Positions 7,066 to 15,745 are shown, counted from the first letter of the stretch. The stretch: DNA of 19,315 nt from JAGWRI01 sp035700805 (GCA_035700805.1 DASSOG010000031.1:1-19315); one strand, 5' to 3'. Made by a program: numbers and translations. Notes: generated from the letters alone by a model not told the origin.

Positions 7066-8252
7066 TGGCTTCGCGCGGCCAGGCAGGACTGTTCCCGGAT
7101 GAGGCCGCGCCGGGCGAGGCGGCTGACACCGCGATCCCCGTGGCGATGCTCACGCAGACCGCCAAGGAAGTGCTGGAGGGCGCGTTTCCGCCCATCTGGG
7201 TGCGCGGTGAGGTGAGCGACTTCAAGGCGCACCGCAACGGGCACTGGTACTTCACGCTGCGCGACGCCGAGGCGCAGATCCGGTGCGTGGTGTGGGCGCG
7301 CGACCGACGCGGCATTCCGGCGGCGCCCGACGACGGGATGCAGGTGATGGCGCTGGGCCAGTTGAGCGTGTATCCGGCGCGTGGCGAGATGCAGTTCATG
7401 ATCCGCCGGCTGGAGGCCGCGGGCGACGGGCTCTGGCGCAAGGCGTTTGAGCAGACGCGCGCCCGGCTGGAGGCCGACGGGCTGCTGGCGCCGGAGCGGA
7501 AGCGCGCGCTGCCGCGGTATCCCCGGCGCATAGCCGTCGTGACCAGCCCGAGCGGCGCCGCGCTGCACGACATCATCTCGGTGGTGGGGCGGCGCGCGCC
7601 GGGGGTGGAGCTGGTGGTGGTGCCGGCTGCGGTGCAGGGGGAACTCGCGCCGGGCGAGCTCGTGGCCGCGCTGGAGCGTGTGTCGCGCTGGCGGGAGGCC
7701 GACCTGGTGATCGTGGGACGCGGGGGCGGCTCGCGCGAGGACCTCTGGGCGTTCAACGACGAGGCGGTAGCCCGCGCGCTGGCGGCGTGTCCCATCCCGA
7801 CCATCTCCGCGGTGGGGCACGAGGTGGACGTCACCATTTGCGACCTCGTGGCGGATGTGCGCGCACCCACGCCGTCGGCCGCGGCGGAACTGGCCGTGCG
7901 GTCGGTATCTGAATTGACGCATGAGGTGCGCGCGCTGGCGGTCCGGCTGCGGCGGGGGGTGGCATCGCGGGTGGAAGTGGCGGGGCTGCGCCTGCACCGT
8001 GCGGGGGGCGGCCTGGCGTCTGCGACCAGGCGCGGCGTGGAACGGGGCCGCGCGCGCGTGCAGACCCTGGCGGCACGGCTGGATGGACTGAGCCCGCTGG
8101 CCACCCTGCAGCGCGGATACGCGGTGGCGCGGGCGGGTGATGGCCGCGTGCTGGCCAGCGCCCGGCAGTTCGCCGTGGGTCGGGAGTTCCGGCTGACGCT
8201 GCGCGACGGCGACGTGCACGCCACCCCGACGCGTGTATCGGAGACCGCATGA
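7065..8252 (+). CDS. xseA: Exodeoxyribonuclease VII large subunit
   Basis: This is the catalytic subunit of exonuclease VII, which degrades single-stranded DNA from both ends in repair. The 395-residue product starts with a short linker and an OB-fold (TQTAKEVLEGAFPPIWVRGE, SDFKAHRNGHWYFTLRD), then the catalytic core with RIAVVTSPSGAALHDI, VIVGRGGGSREDLWAFNDE and ISAVGHEVDVTICDLVADVR. A helical region follows, then the typical C-terminal LSPLATLQRGYAVAR segment. It is slightly shorter than many homologues (about 400-450), mostly in the helical arm. The ATG shares one base with the folD stop, and its own stop overlaps the xseB start (ATGA), so the two subunits are translated as a coupled pair. 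Confidence 0.95.
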   Translation: MASRGQAGLFPDEAAPGEAADTAIPVAMLTQTAKEVLEGAFPPIWVRGEVSDFKAHRNGHWYFTLRDAEAQIRCVVWARDRRGIPAAPDDGMQVMALGQLSVYPARGEMQFMIRRLEAAGDGLWRKAFEQTRARLEADGLLAPERKRALPRYPRRIAVVTSPSGAALHDIISVVGRRAPGVELVVVPAAVQGELAPGELVAALERVSRWREADLVIVGRGGGSREDLWAFNDEAVARALAACPIPTISAVGHEVDVTICDLVADVRAPTPSAAAELAVRSVSELTHEVRALAVRLRRGVASRVEVAGLRLHRAGGGLASATRRGVERGRARVQTLAARLDGLSPLATLQRGYAVARAGDGRVLASARQFAVGREFRLTLRDGDVHATPTRVSETA

Positions 8253-8461
8253 GCTTTGAGACGCGGCTGAAGCGGCTGGAGGAGATTGTCGCGGAGCTTG
8301 AGGGCGACACCGTGGACCTGGCGAAGTCGCTGGCGCTCTTTGAAGAAGGGGTGGCCTGTTTGCGCGACGCGACGGCCGAGTTGGGGCGCGCGGAAGCGCA
8401 GGTGAAGCGGCTGGTGGAGAAGGACGATGGCACCTTTGAGGTGACGGACCTTGGTGACTGA
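8249..8461 (+). CDS. xseB: Exodeoxyribonuclease VII small subunit
   Basis: A 70-residue, mostly helical protein with the family signature: SFETRLKRLEEIVAELEGD near the N-terminus, then LAKSLALFEEGVACLRDATA and an acidic tail. XseB binds XseA to make the active exonuclease VII with several small subunits per large one. The ATG overlaps the xseA stop by 4 nt, and its own stop lies inside the start of the prenyl synthase gene. Length and position are typical. Confidence 0.95.
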   Translation: MSFETRLKRLEEIVAELEGDTVDLAKSLALFEEGVACLRDATAELGRAEAQVKRLVEKDDGTFEVTDLGD

Positions 8462-9347
8462 GGTGGTGGCCGACCTGGCGGCCGATCGGGCGGCAATCGA
8501 CGCGGCGTTGGGCGACCTGATGGAGCGGGAGCTGGGCGCGCTGGCCGAACCGGTGGGCGCGGCCATCAGGTACAGCCTGGAGGGCGGCGGCAAGCGCCTG
8601 CGCGGGGTGCTGTTCCTGGCGGCGTACCGCGCGGCCGGTGGGACGGCCGATGCCGCGCCGCTGGGCGCGGCCATTGAGGTGGTGCACGCGTATTCGCTGG
8701 TGCACGACGACCTGCCGTGCATGGATGATGACGACATGCGGCGAGGGCGCTCGACCGTGCATCGCGTGTTCGGCGTGCCGGTGGCCATGGCGGCCGGGCT
8801 GGCGATGGTGCCGCTGGCGGCGCGGGCGGCGACGCTGGCGGCGCAGCGGCTGGGGCTGGGCCGCGAGGCCACGGGGCGTATTGTCCAGGAGTTGATGCAC
8901 GCGTCCGGCGCGGGGGGCATGGTGGGCGGGCAGCTCCTGGACCTGGCGGGCGAGGGGCAGCAGCGCAGCGTGCAGGAGCTGGAGCGAATTCATCAGGCCA
9001 AGACCGGGGCGCTGATCGCGTCGTCCGCCGTGCTGGGCGGGATGGCGGCCGGTGCTGCCGAGTCGCAGGTGGGCGCGCTGCGCGCCTTTGGGCGGAGCGT
9101 GGGGCTGGCGTTCCAGATTGCGGACGACATCCTCGACGTGACGGCGACCACCGACCAGCTTGGCAAGACGGCGGGCAAGGATGAGGTGTTCGGAAAGTCC
9201 ACGTACCCCGCGTTGCTGGGAGTGGACGGGGCGGTGAAGCGGGCCGACGGGCTGGTGGCCGACGGGTGTCAGGCGCTGGCGGCGGCGGGGCTGCTCACGT
9301 CCGGCCTGGAGCAGTTGGCGCGGTTCATCATCACGCGCCGATCGTAG
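8451..9347 (+). CDS. ispA: Short-chain polyprenyl diphosphate synthase (geranyl/farnesyl diphosphate synthase)
   Basis: This cytosolic enzyme condenses DMAPP or allylic diphosphates with IPP. The 298-residue product carries GGGKRLRG, the first aspartate-rich motif as VHDDLPCMDDDDMRRGR (D86, D87, D92) with the two-residue insert typical of bacterial farnesyl-type enzymes, GGQLLDL, and the second motif as QIADDILDVT (D225, D226, D229), followed by KSTYPALLG. The usual GDALL helix after the first motif reads AGLAMVPLAARAA and lacks the Asp. Start: TTG at 8451 or GTG at 8454, both inside the end of xseB; GAGGTG at 8438-8443 fits both, with slightly better spacing for TTG. Placed next to dxs, it supplies prenyl chains for quinones, carotenoids or undecaprenyl phosphate. 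Chain length is inferred. Confidence 0.92.
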   Translation: MVTEVVADLAADRAAIDAALGDLMERELGALAEPVGAAIRYSLEGGGKRLRGVLFLAAYRAAGGTADAAPLGAAIEVVHAYSLVHDDLPCMDDDDMRRGRSTVHRVFGVPVAMAAGLAMVPLAARAATLAAQRLGLGREATGRIVQELMHASGAGGMVGGQLLDLAGEGQQRSVQELERIHQAKTGALIASSAVLGGMAAGAAESQVGALRAFGRSVGLAFQIADDILDVTATTDQLGKTAGKDEVFGKSTYPALLGVDGAVKRADGLVADGCQALAAAGLLTSGLEQLARFIITRRS

Positions 9348-9378
9348 TACCTTATGTACGGTTGAATCCGGATCCCCC

Positions 9379-11277
9379 ATGACCCTGCTTGATCGCATCC
9401 ACTCTCCCGCCGACCTCCGAACCCTTTCCCGCGGCGAGCTGACGCAGCTCGCCGACGAGATGCGCGCGCGCCTGGTGGACGTCTGCTCGCGGACCGGGGG
9501 GCACATTGGCGCGGGGCTGGGCGTGGTGGAGCTGACCATCGCGCTGCACTACACCTTTGACACGCCGCGGGACCAGCTCGTGTGGGACGTGGGGCACCAG
9601 GGGTATCCGCACAAGCTCCTGACCGGGCGCAACGAACAGATGGAGACGCTGCGCAAGGAGGGCGGGATTTCCGGATTCCTCAAGCGCGGCGAGAGCGAGT
9701 ACGACGCGTTTGGCGCGGGCCACGCGGCCACGGCCATTTCGGCGGCGCTGGGGATTGCCGTGGGGCGGGATGTGCGGCACGAGAAGTACAAGGTGGCGGC
9801 CATCCTGGGCGACGGCGCGCTGACCAGCGGCCTGGCGTATGAGGGGCTCAACAACGCGGGCCACTCCGACCGCGACCTCGTGGTGGTGCTGAACGACAAC
9901 GAGATGTCCATCGCGCCCAACGTGGGGGCGATGTCCAAGTACCTGACGTCGGTGCAGCGCAACCCGCTCTACAACCGGCTGCGCTCGGCGCTGGGCGACA
10001 TCATGGACAAGGCGCCGCGCCCGCTCACTGGGATGAGCGGCTGGGTCAAGCGCTGGGAAGACCGGATGAAGTCCATCCTGATCCCGGGCGTGCTCTTTCA
10101 GGAACTTGGATTTCGATATTTCGGGCCGATTGACGGGCATGATATCCCGGCGCTGCTGGACACCTTCGCGGCGGTGCGGGCGTTCACGGGGCCACGCATC
10201 GTCCACGTGATCACGCAGAAGGGGAAGGGCTTTCCCGCGGGCCAGCAGGCCTCGGGTGAGAGCTGGCACGCGCTGCCGCCGGGGTACGATCCGGCCACGG
10301 GCAAGCCGGTCAAGGCGTCCACGGGCAATCCGGCGTACACCTCGGTGTTCGGCACGGGGCTTGCGGCGCTCGCGGAAGCGGACCCGCGCGTGGTGACCAT
10401 CACGGCGGCCATGCCCAGCGGCACGGGCACCATCGCGGTGGCCAAGGCCGTGCCCGAGCGCTTCTTTGACGTGGGCATCGCCGAAGGGCACGCGGTGACG
10501 TTCGCGGCGGGGCTGGCCACGCGCGGGCTCCGGCCGGTGGTGGCGATCTACTCCACGTTCCTGCAGCGCGGCTACGACAACATCATCCACGACGTGGCCA
10601 TCCAGGGGCTGCCGGTGATGTTCTGCATGGACCGGGCGGGGCTGGTGGGCGAAGATGGCGAGACGCACATGGGCCTGTATGATATTGCATATATGCTGGC
10701 CGTTCCCGGCATGACGGTGACGGCGCCGCGCAATGGCGCCGAGATGCTCGGGCTGCTCAAGGCGGGACTGCGGCACGACGCGGGCCCGTTCTCCGTGCGG
10801 TACCCGCGCGCGTCGGTGCCCGACGTCGTGCCGGACATGAAGGACATCGAGGCGGTGCCCTATGGCACGTGGGACGTGCCGCGCCATGGGGAGGAAGTGG
10901 CCATCTTCGCGGTGGGCACCATGGTGGAGCCGGCGCTGGAGGCCGCGGACACGCTGGCGGCCGAGGGGCTCAACGTGACCGTGGTGAACTGCCGATACTT
11001 GAAGCCATATGACGAAGTGACGCTGGCCGCGCTGCTGTCGGAGCACCGGGCGGTGCTCACGGTGGAAGAGGGCACGGTGGTCAACGGCTTCGGGGCGTAC
11101 ATGTCCGCCATCATCGCCCGGCATGACCCCGTCGTGCGCGTCTCGAGCATGGGCGTGCCGGATCGCATCGTGTACGCGGCGCCGCGCGCGCACCAGCTCG
11201 CGCTGTGCGGCCTCACCCCGCAGCATATTGCCGAGCGGGTGCGCGCGCTGCACGAGAGCGAGGCAATGGCCGGGTGA
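9379..11277 (+). CDS. dxs: 1-deoxy-D-xylulose-5-phosphate synthase
   Basis: Dxs joins pyruvate and glyceraldehyde 3-phosphate using TPP, the first and usually limiting step of the MEP isoprenoid pathway; DXP also feeds thiamine and pyridoxal synthesis. The 632-residue length is typical. Visible motifs are TGGH (H42), GHQGYPHKLLTGR, the TPP/Mg motif GDGALTSGLAYEGLNNAG (G144 onward), the transketolase-type catalytic Glu in VGIAEGHAVTFAAG (E369), DRAGLVGEDGETHMGLYD, and the C-terminal domain with VEEGTVVNGFG. The ATG at 9379 has only a weak ribosome site upstream. The preceding 31 nt is the largest gap in the central gene run and holds GTACcttatGTAC, so an internal promoter is possible but not evident. 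Its stop overlaps the nadK start (GTGA). Confidence 0.96.
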   Translation: MTLLDRIHSPADLRTLSRGELTQLADEMRARLVDVCSRTGGHIGAGLGVVELTIALHYTFDTPRDQLVWDVGHQGYPHKLLTGRNEQMETLRKEGGISGFLKRGESEYDAFGAGHAATAISAALGIAVGRDVRHEKYKVAAILGDGALTSGLAYEGLNNAGHSDRDLVVVLNDNEMSIAPNVGAMSKYLTSVQRNPLYNRLRSALGDIMDKAPRPLTGMSGWVKRWEDRMKSILIPGVLFQELGFRYFGPIDGHDIPALLDTFAAVRAFTGPRIVHVITQKGKGFPAGQQASGESWHALPPGYDPATGKPVKASTGNPAYTSVFGTGLAALAEADPRVVTITAAMPSGTGTIAVAKAVPERFFDVGIAEGHAVTFAAGLATRGLRPVVAIYSTFLQRGYDNIIHDVAIQGLPVMFCMDRAGLVGEDGETHMGLYDIAYMLAVPGMTVTAPRNGAEMLGLLKAGLRHDAGPFSVRYPRASVPDVVPDMKDIEAVPYGTWDVPRHGEEVAIFAVGTMVEPALEAADTLAAEGLNVTVVNCRYLKPYDEVTLAALLSEHRAVLTVEEGTVVNGFGAYMSAIIARHDPVVRVSSMGVPDRIVYAAPRAHQLALCGLTPQHIAERVRALHESEAMAG

Positions 11278-12155
11278 AGCGCCTGGGCGTGATCGGGCAT
11301 CGCGGCTACGTGGACGCCGGACTCGGCGACGTGCTGCGGACCCTGGGCCGGATGGCCCCGACGCTCGGCCTCGAGCTGCTGGTGGAGCAGGACCTGCTGG
11401 AGGAAGGCGCGCACGGCGCGCGGCTGGAAGATCCGGCGGACGTGGATGCGCTCATGACCCTTGGCGGCGACGGCACGATGCTGCGTGGCGCCCGCCTGCT
11501 GCAGGACCACCAGGTGCCGCTGTTCGGCGTCAACCTGGGGCGCCTGGGCTTCCTGACCTGCACGGCGGTGGATGGATTTGAGCAGGCGCTCCAGCGCTTT
11601 GCGGGCGGCGACTACTCCGTGGAAACGCGCATCGCGTTGCACGCCACCGTGCTCGACGCCGCGGGCAGGCCCCGGCAGGACTGGTTTGCGCTCAACGACG
11701 TGGTGCTGCACAAGGGCGGGTATGCGCGCGTGGTCACGCTGCGCGTGGCGGCTGACAACGCGCCGATTGCCAGCTACGCGGCCGACGGCGTGGTGATCTG
11801 CACACCTACCGGGTCCACGGCGTACTCCCTCTCGGCCGGCGGGCCCATCCTGTTCCCCACGCTGGAGACGCTGCTGGTGACGCCGGTGTCGGCGCACGCG
11901 CTGGCCATCCGGCCGGTGGTGCTGCCCGCGCAGACGGTGGTGACCGTGCAATCGGAAGATGGGCCGCAGGAACTTCTGGTGACGCTGGATGGCCAGCCGG
12001 GCACCAGCTTTGCCATCGGCGAGACGCTGCGGGTGCGGCGCGCCCCGCATGGCATCAACGTCGTGCGGTTCCCGGGCGACAGCTTCTTCACCACCCTGCG
12101 GCAGAAGCTGGGGTGGGGCGGGCTGCCGCAGCGCGATCCGACTCCGGCATGCTGA
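11274..12155 (+). CDS. nadK: NAD(+) kinase
   Basis: NadK phosphorylates NAD to NADP with ATP or polyphosphate and sets the NADPH pool, used here by FolD and the MEP pathway. The 293-residue product has the family signature LMTLGGDGTMLRGARLL (GGDGT at 64-68), VPLFGVNLGRLGFL, NDVVLHKGG and the second conserved site VVICTPTGSTAYSLSAGGPI. The GTG at 11274 overlaps the dxs stop by four bases and gives the typical beginning KRLGVIGHRGY. The 3' end overlaps the recN ATG by 7 nt. Family call secure. Confidence 0.95.
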   Translation: MKRLGVIGHRGYVDAGLGDVLRTLGRMAPTLGLELLVEQDLLEEGAHGARLEDPADVDALMTLGGDGTMLRGARLLQDHQVPLFGVNLGRLGFLTCTAVDGFEQALQRFAGGDYSVETRIALHATVLDAAGRPRQDWFALNDVVLHKGGYARVVTLRVAADNAPIASYAADGVVICTPTGSTAYSLSAGGPILFPTLETLLVTPVSAHALAIRPVVLPAQTVVTVQSEDGPQELLVTLDGQPGTSFAIGETLRVRRAPHGINVVRFPGDSFFTTLRQKLGWGGLPQRDPTPAC

Positions 12156-13906
12156 TCGAACTTCGCATCCGCAACTTCGCCATCATCGAATCGCTCACGC
12201 TGCCGCTGGCGCCCGGGTTCAACGTGCTCTCGGGCGAGACGGGCGCGGGCAAGTCCATCATCGTCGGCGCGCTGGGACTGCTGCTGGGTGAGCGCGCCAG
12301 CGCCGACCTGATCCGCACGGGGCAGGAGCGCGCCACGGTGGAAGGCGTGTTCGAGGTGGGGGACCGCGCGGAGCTCTCGGCGATGCTGGACGCGCAGGGC
12401 ATTGAAGCCGATGACCACCTGCTGGTGCTCAAGCGCGAAGTGTCCGCGGGCCGCGCGCGCGCGTGGGTGAACGGGTCCAGCGTGACGGCCGGATTCCTTG
12501 CCGAGGTGGGGCGCCAGCTCGTGAACCTGCACGGGCAGCACGAGGCGCAGTCGCTGCTGGATGCCGAGTCGCAGCGCGCCATTCTCGATGCCTTCGCGGG
12601 CGCCGGCGCCGACGCCACGGCGGTGCGCGAGGCGCACACGGCGCTCGGCCAGGTGCGTCGCGAGATCCACGACCTGGAGCGCCGCGCCACCGAGGCGCAG
12701 AAGCGGTCCGACTACCTGCGCCACGTGACCCGCGAGATCGAGGACGCGCAACTGGTGGAAGGCGAGGACGTCCGGCTGGACGAGGAGGCCAACCGGCTGG
12801 AGCACGCCGACGAACTGCTGACGCTGGCCGCCGAGGCGCTGGGGGCGCTGACGCAGGAGGAAGAAGGTGTCGTCGCGCGCCTCTCGGCCGTGGAACGGGC
12901 GCTGGCCCACCTGCGCCGGCTGGACCCCGCCCTGGACAAATTACAGGACGGGTATGACACCGCGTACTACGCGCTCGACGCGCTGGCGCGCGAGCTGGAG
13001 GCCTACCGCGAGTCGGTGGACCTGGATCCCCGGCGGCTGGAGCAGGCGCGCGTGCGGCGCGACCTGCTGTTCTCGCTCACTCGGAAATATGGCCCCACGC
13101 TGGCGGACGTGATCCGGCAGGGGCGCGACGCGCGCCGCGAGCTGGACCTGGTGGACTCGTCGGGCCTGGACCTGCGCGCGCTGCGGGAACGCGAGACCGC
13201 GGCCGCGGAAGCGCTGGCGCAGGCGGCGGGTGTGCTGACGCGCAAGCGCCGCGACGCCGCGAAGCGGCTGTCGCACGCGGTGGACCAGGTGCTGCCGGAG
13301 CTCGGGATGCCGGACGGCCGGCTGGAAGTGCGCCTGCCGGCGCGCGCGGAGATTGGGGCCGAGGGCGCGGAGGACGTGGAGTTCCTGGTGTCGCTCAACG
13401 TAGGACACGAGGCGCGGGCACTGGCGCGCGTGGCTTCCGGGGGCGAGCTGAGCCGCGTGATGCTGGCGCTCAAGACCATCCTGGCGCGGCTGGACCATGT
13501 GCCCACGCTGGTGTTCGACGAAGTGGACGCCGGCATCGGGGGCCGCGTGGGCCTGCAGGTGGGCGAGACGATGCGGCGCGTGGCGACGGACCATCAGGTT
13601 TTTGCAATTACGCACCTGCCGCAGATCGCGGCGCGCGCCCATCACCACATCCTGGTGAGCAAGGCCGCGAGGGGTGGGGTGACCGCGGCGGACGTCGGCG
13701 TGCTGGAAGGCGAGGCGCGGGTGACCGAGGTGGCGCGGATGCTGGGCGGAGATCCGGAGAGCGAGCTGAGTCGCGCGCACGCGGCGGAGCTGCTCTCGAG
13801 CGCGGAGGCGGAGGCACCGGCGCCGGCGGAGTCGCAGGCGAAGGCGTCCGACGCCAGCGCCCGCGCGGCGCGTCCGCGGTCCCGCGCCACCAGGCGCCGG
13901 AGCTGA
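12149..13906 (+). CDS. recN: DNA repair protein RecN
   Basis: RecN is an SMC-like ATPase that acts at double-strand breaks. The 585-residue product opens with MLIELRIRNFAIIESLTL and Walker A GETGAGKS (29-36), has the Q-loop-region motif NLHGQHEAQSLLD, a long coiled-coil centre, then the ABC signature ASGGELSRVMLALK, Walker B TLVFDEVDAGIGG (D457, E458) and the His switch VFAITHLPQIAARA. The family core ends near HAAELLSSAE. After it comes a roughly 35-residue tail of Ala, Pro, Ser and Arg, low complexity and probably disordered. The ATG lies inside the end of nadK. No clear U-tract terminator follows, and the next gene converges from the minus strand 40 nt away. Confidence 0.95.
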   Translation: MLIELRIRNFAIIESLTLPLAPGFNVLSGETGAGKSIIVGALGLLLGERASADLIRTGQERATVEGVFEVGDRAELSAMLDAQGIEADDHLLVLKREVSAGRARAWVNGSSVTAGFLAEVGRQLVNLHGQHEAQSLLDAESQRAILDAFAGAGADATAVREAHTALGQVRREIHDLERRATEAQKRSDYLRHVTREIEDAQLVEGEDVRLDEEANRLEHADELLTLAAEALGALTQEEEGVVARLSAVERALAHLRRLDPALDKLQDGYDTAYYALDALARELEAYRESVDLDPRRLEQARVRRDLLFSLTRKYGPTLADVIRQGRDARRELDLVDSSGLDLRALRERETAAAEALAQAAGVLTRKRRDAAKRLSHAVDQVLPELGMPDGRLEVRLPARAEIGAEGAEDVEFLVSLNVGHEARALARVASGGELSRVMLALKTILARLDHVPTLVFDEVDAGIGGRVGLQVGETMRRVATDHQVFAITHLPQIAARAHHHILVSKAARGGVTAADVGVLEGEARVTEVARMLGGDPESELSRAHAAELLSSAEAEAPAPAESQAKASDASARAARPRSRATRRRS

Positions 13907-13946
13907 CCACCTCTCGCGCTCACGAGTGATCGCGCGCGGCGGTGAA

Positions 13947-13971
13947 CTACCGGTTGCGGTGCCTGCGGTAG
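13947..13971. repeat. Small inverted repeat at the recN / barrel-gene convergence
   Basis: CTACCG (13947-13952) and CGGTAG (13966-13971) can pair as a 6-bp stem with a 13-nt loop. It overlaps the last codons of the minus-strand gene, just after the recN stop. There is no T tract on either side, so a terminator role is only a guess. Confidence 0.2.
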
Positions 13972-15674
13972 TAGAAGCGGAGCTGGATCTGGTCGCGAAA
14001 GAACTTGGGCATGCGCGCGGCGCCGCTCAGTGCTTCCAGGTGCGTGAAGGTGATGTCAATGGGGAGCACCGCCTTGCCGCGATCGTACTCGGTGACCGTG
14101 GAATACGTGATGCCGAATCCCATGGCCTGCGTGGTGCCGGGCGTGGAACTGATGCCGTTGAGGATGGCCACCGGTGTCGGAGGCGGCAGCGGAATGGAAA
14201 AGGGCGGGGTGCCCGCGCGGTAATTCCCTGGCTGGGGGTCCCCGTAGTCATTGGCCGCCACGTGCAGGTAGTCGTACATGACGTTCACGCCCAGCAGCCG
14301 GCCCACCATGATGCGTGGCGCGACCGAGAAGGAGACCACCGCGCCGGGCGTATAAGAATACGTATCTAACGTGGCGGCGGGGAAGGGCGCGCCGCCAGCC
14401 ATGGGGTAGCGGCCCGTCGTCGTCTTGCCGAAGGACGTGATGTACTGGGCGGTGGCGCCCAGGCCCAAACGAGTGCCCCACTGGCTGTACAGGGCCAGGC
14501 GGGCGCCCGCCGAGGAGGTGCCGCGTCCGGTGCCGATGTCCAGCGGGTTGCTGGCCGTGGCGAGCTGTCCGGTCGGCAGGCGCCACGTGGCCGTGAGGGT
14601 CGCGCGCGAGTGCAGGCCGGCAGGTGGCGCCGAGTCGCGCAGCGAAAATCCGTCGAAGAGCAGGTAGCGCGCGCTCAGCTCCAGGTCGCCCGGCGCCACG
14701 CGCACGGTGGTCTTGAGCGAATCGAAGCCGGCCACGGCGGGGTCCTTCAGGAAGCTCGCCAGGTCGTCCACCCCCACCGGCCCGCCCGATGCGACCGGCG
14801 CCGACGTGACGCGCGGCGTGGCCGTCCGGAACGCCTGGAAGGACGAGTCCAGGCCGACGATGTACGCGCGGATCAGGGAGTCGGCGGTGGTGCCCTGCAG
14901 TGGCACCACTCCGGCGCCGCGTGCGGTGGAGTTCTGCCCGTAGAGCCGGCCGAGCACCAGGGCGTACGTCTCCGCGTCCTGCGCCAGCGTGCTTACGTCG
15001 GCGGCACGGGCCAGCAGTGTGCCGCAATCGGAGTTCGCGGCGGGATTGGCCTGGCAGGCCTGCAATGCGCCTTGCAGGGAATTGGATGCGTCGGTCAGTT
15101 GCCGCACCACCGAACTGTCCTGGGCCAGCGCCGCGGCATTCACCGTCGCGGGGTTGATGCCGACGTTGGCATTGGCGGCGCTGGCACTGTCGGCGTTCAT
15201 GCGCAGCATGATGCTCATGCGCGTGCGCACGAGCGGGATCATGGCGCCCAGGGTCAGGCGATGCGTGAGTCCGTATTCCGCGCCAATGGGTGTCACCACC
15301 ACGCGGGCGTCGGCCGCGGCGCGCGAAGTGCCGAGCGAGAGACGAAAGGGCCGGTGGGTCATGGCCGCGATGTCGCTTTGCGCGGTGGAGAGGGCGGGCA
15401 GTTGCGCGGCGCCCAGCGAATCGAACGAGAAATCGGCGCCGAGGGGGCTGGTCTTCGCGCCCGCGCCGGCCGGCAGGAAGCGTGAATCGAAACGCGTCCA
15501 TGCCGTGATGGCCTGCAGCCGCCATTCGCCCTTGGGCACGATGGTGGCGTCGTCCAGGTGAGTGAGGCCGGCCTGGGCCCGCGCCGCGCCCGGCACGAGC
15601 AGGGCGGTGGCCGCGAGCGCGCGTGCCGCCGTCATCACGGCATTCTGAACGCGGAACAGGCGTGATCGCTTCAT
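13947..15674 (-). CDS. Predicted outer-membrane beta-barrel protein with a helical insert, function unknown
   Basis: The 575-residue product has a signal peptide: a basic start, a hydrophobic stretch ALAATALLVP and a cleavage-type end AARAQA near residue 35. Residues about 40-160 and 318-575 are rich in alternating hydrophobic strands with aromatic ends, such as GEWRLQAITAWTRF, GLTHRLTLGAMIPLV, RLALYSQWGTRLGLGATAQY and DQIQLRFYYRR, as in outer-membrane barrels. Between them, about 162-318 look helical and Ala-rich, with two cysteines (C207, C217) that could form a disulfide. I do not recognise a named family; a COG4313/phenol-degradation-type or generic transporter barrel is possible. It ends in RHRNR rather than a terminal aromatic. 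Start: ATG at 15674 has no good ribosome site; an ATG 13 codons on would still keep a signal peptide. Confidence 0.7.
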   Translation of the reverse strand: MKRSRLFRVQNAVMTAARALAATALLVPGAARAQAGLTHLDDATIVPKGEWRLQAITAWTRFDSRFLPAGAGAKTSPLGADFSFDSLGAAQLPALSTAQSDIAAMTHRPFRLSLGTSRAAADARVVVTPIGAEYGLTHRLTLGAMIPLVRTRMSIMLRMNADSASAANANVGINPATVNAAALAQDSSVVRQLTDASNSLQGALQACQANPAANSDCGTLLARAADVSTLAQDAETYALVLGRLYGQNSTARGAGVVPLQGTTADSLIRAYIVGLDSSFQAFRTATPRVTSAPVASGGPVGVDDLASFLKDPAVAGFDSLKTTVRVAPGDLELSARYLLFDGFSLRDSAPPAGLHSRATLTATWRLPTGQLATASNPLDIGTGRGTSSAGARLALYSQWGTRLGLGATAQYITSFGKTTTGRYPMAGGAPFPAATLDTYSYTPGAVVSFSVAPRIMVGRLLGVNVMYDYLHVAANDYGDPQPGNYRAGTPPFSIPLPPPTPVAILNGISSTPGTTQAMGFGITYSTVTEYDRGKAVLPIDITFTHLEALSGAARMPKFFRDQIQLRFYYRRHRNR

Positions 15675-15701
15675 GCAGGTCGCTGGGAGTGGAACAGCCG
15701 G

Positions 15702-15729
15702 GTAATTTCCATACCGGAATTCCCGTCAA
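15702..15729 (-). promoter_or_regulatory. Candidate sigma70-type promoter for the barrel gene
   Basis: On the minus strand TTGACG (15729-15724, 5 of 6 to the -35 consensus) is followed after 16 nt by AATTAC (15707-15702, 3 of 6 to the -10). The perfect palindrome GGAATTCC (15716-15723) lies in the spacer and could be an operator or chance. The 71-nt divergent gap must also serve the glycosidase-like gene. Confidence 0.3.
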
Positions 15730-15745
15730 AGCTAACCACTACCCC

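Noticed and set aside
9345..9378. A promoter for dxs in the 31-nt ispA-dxs gap
   Set aside because: No -35 box pairs at proper spacing with TAGTAC or TTATGT; the small palindrome GTACcttatGTAC alone is not enough.
6921..9539. An 872-codon open frame on the minus strand opposite folD, xseA, xseB and ispA
   Set aside because: Low-complexity Arg/Pro/His content with no recognisable domain, and it crosses four well-supported plus-strand genes.
9352..11253. A 633-codon open frame on the minus strand opposite dxs
   Set aside because: An antisense shadow of a strongly conserved gene; His- and Arg-rich, with no motif.
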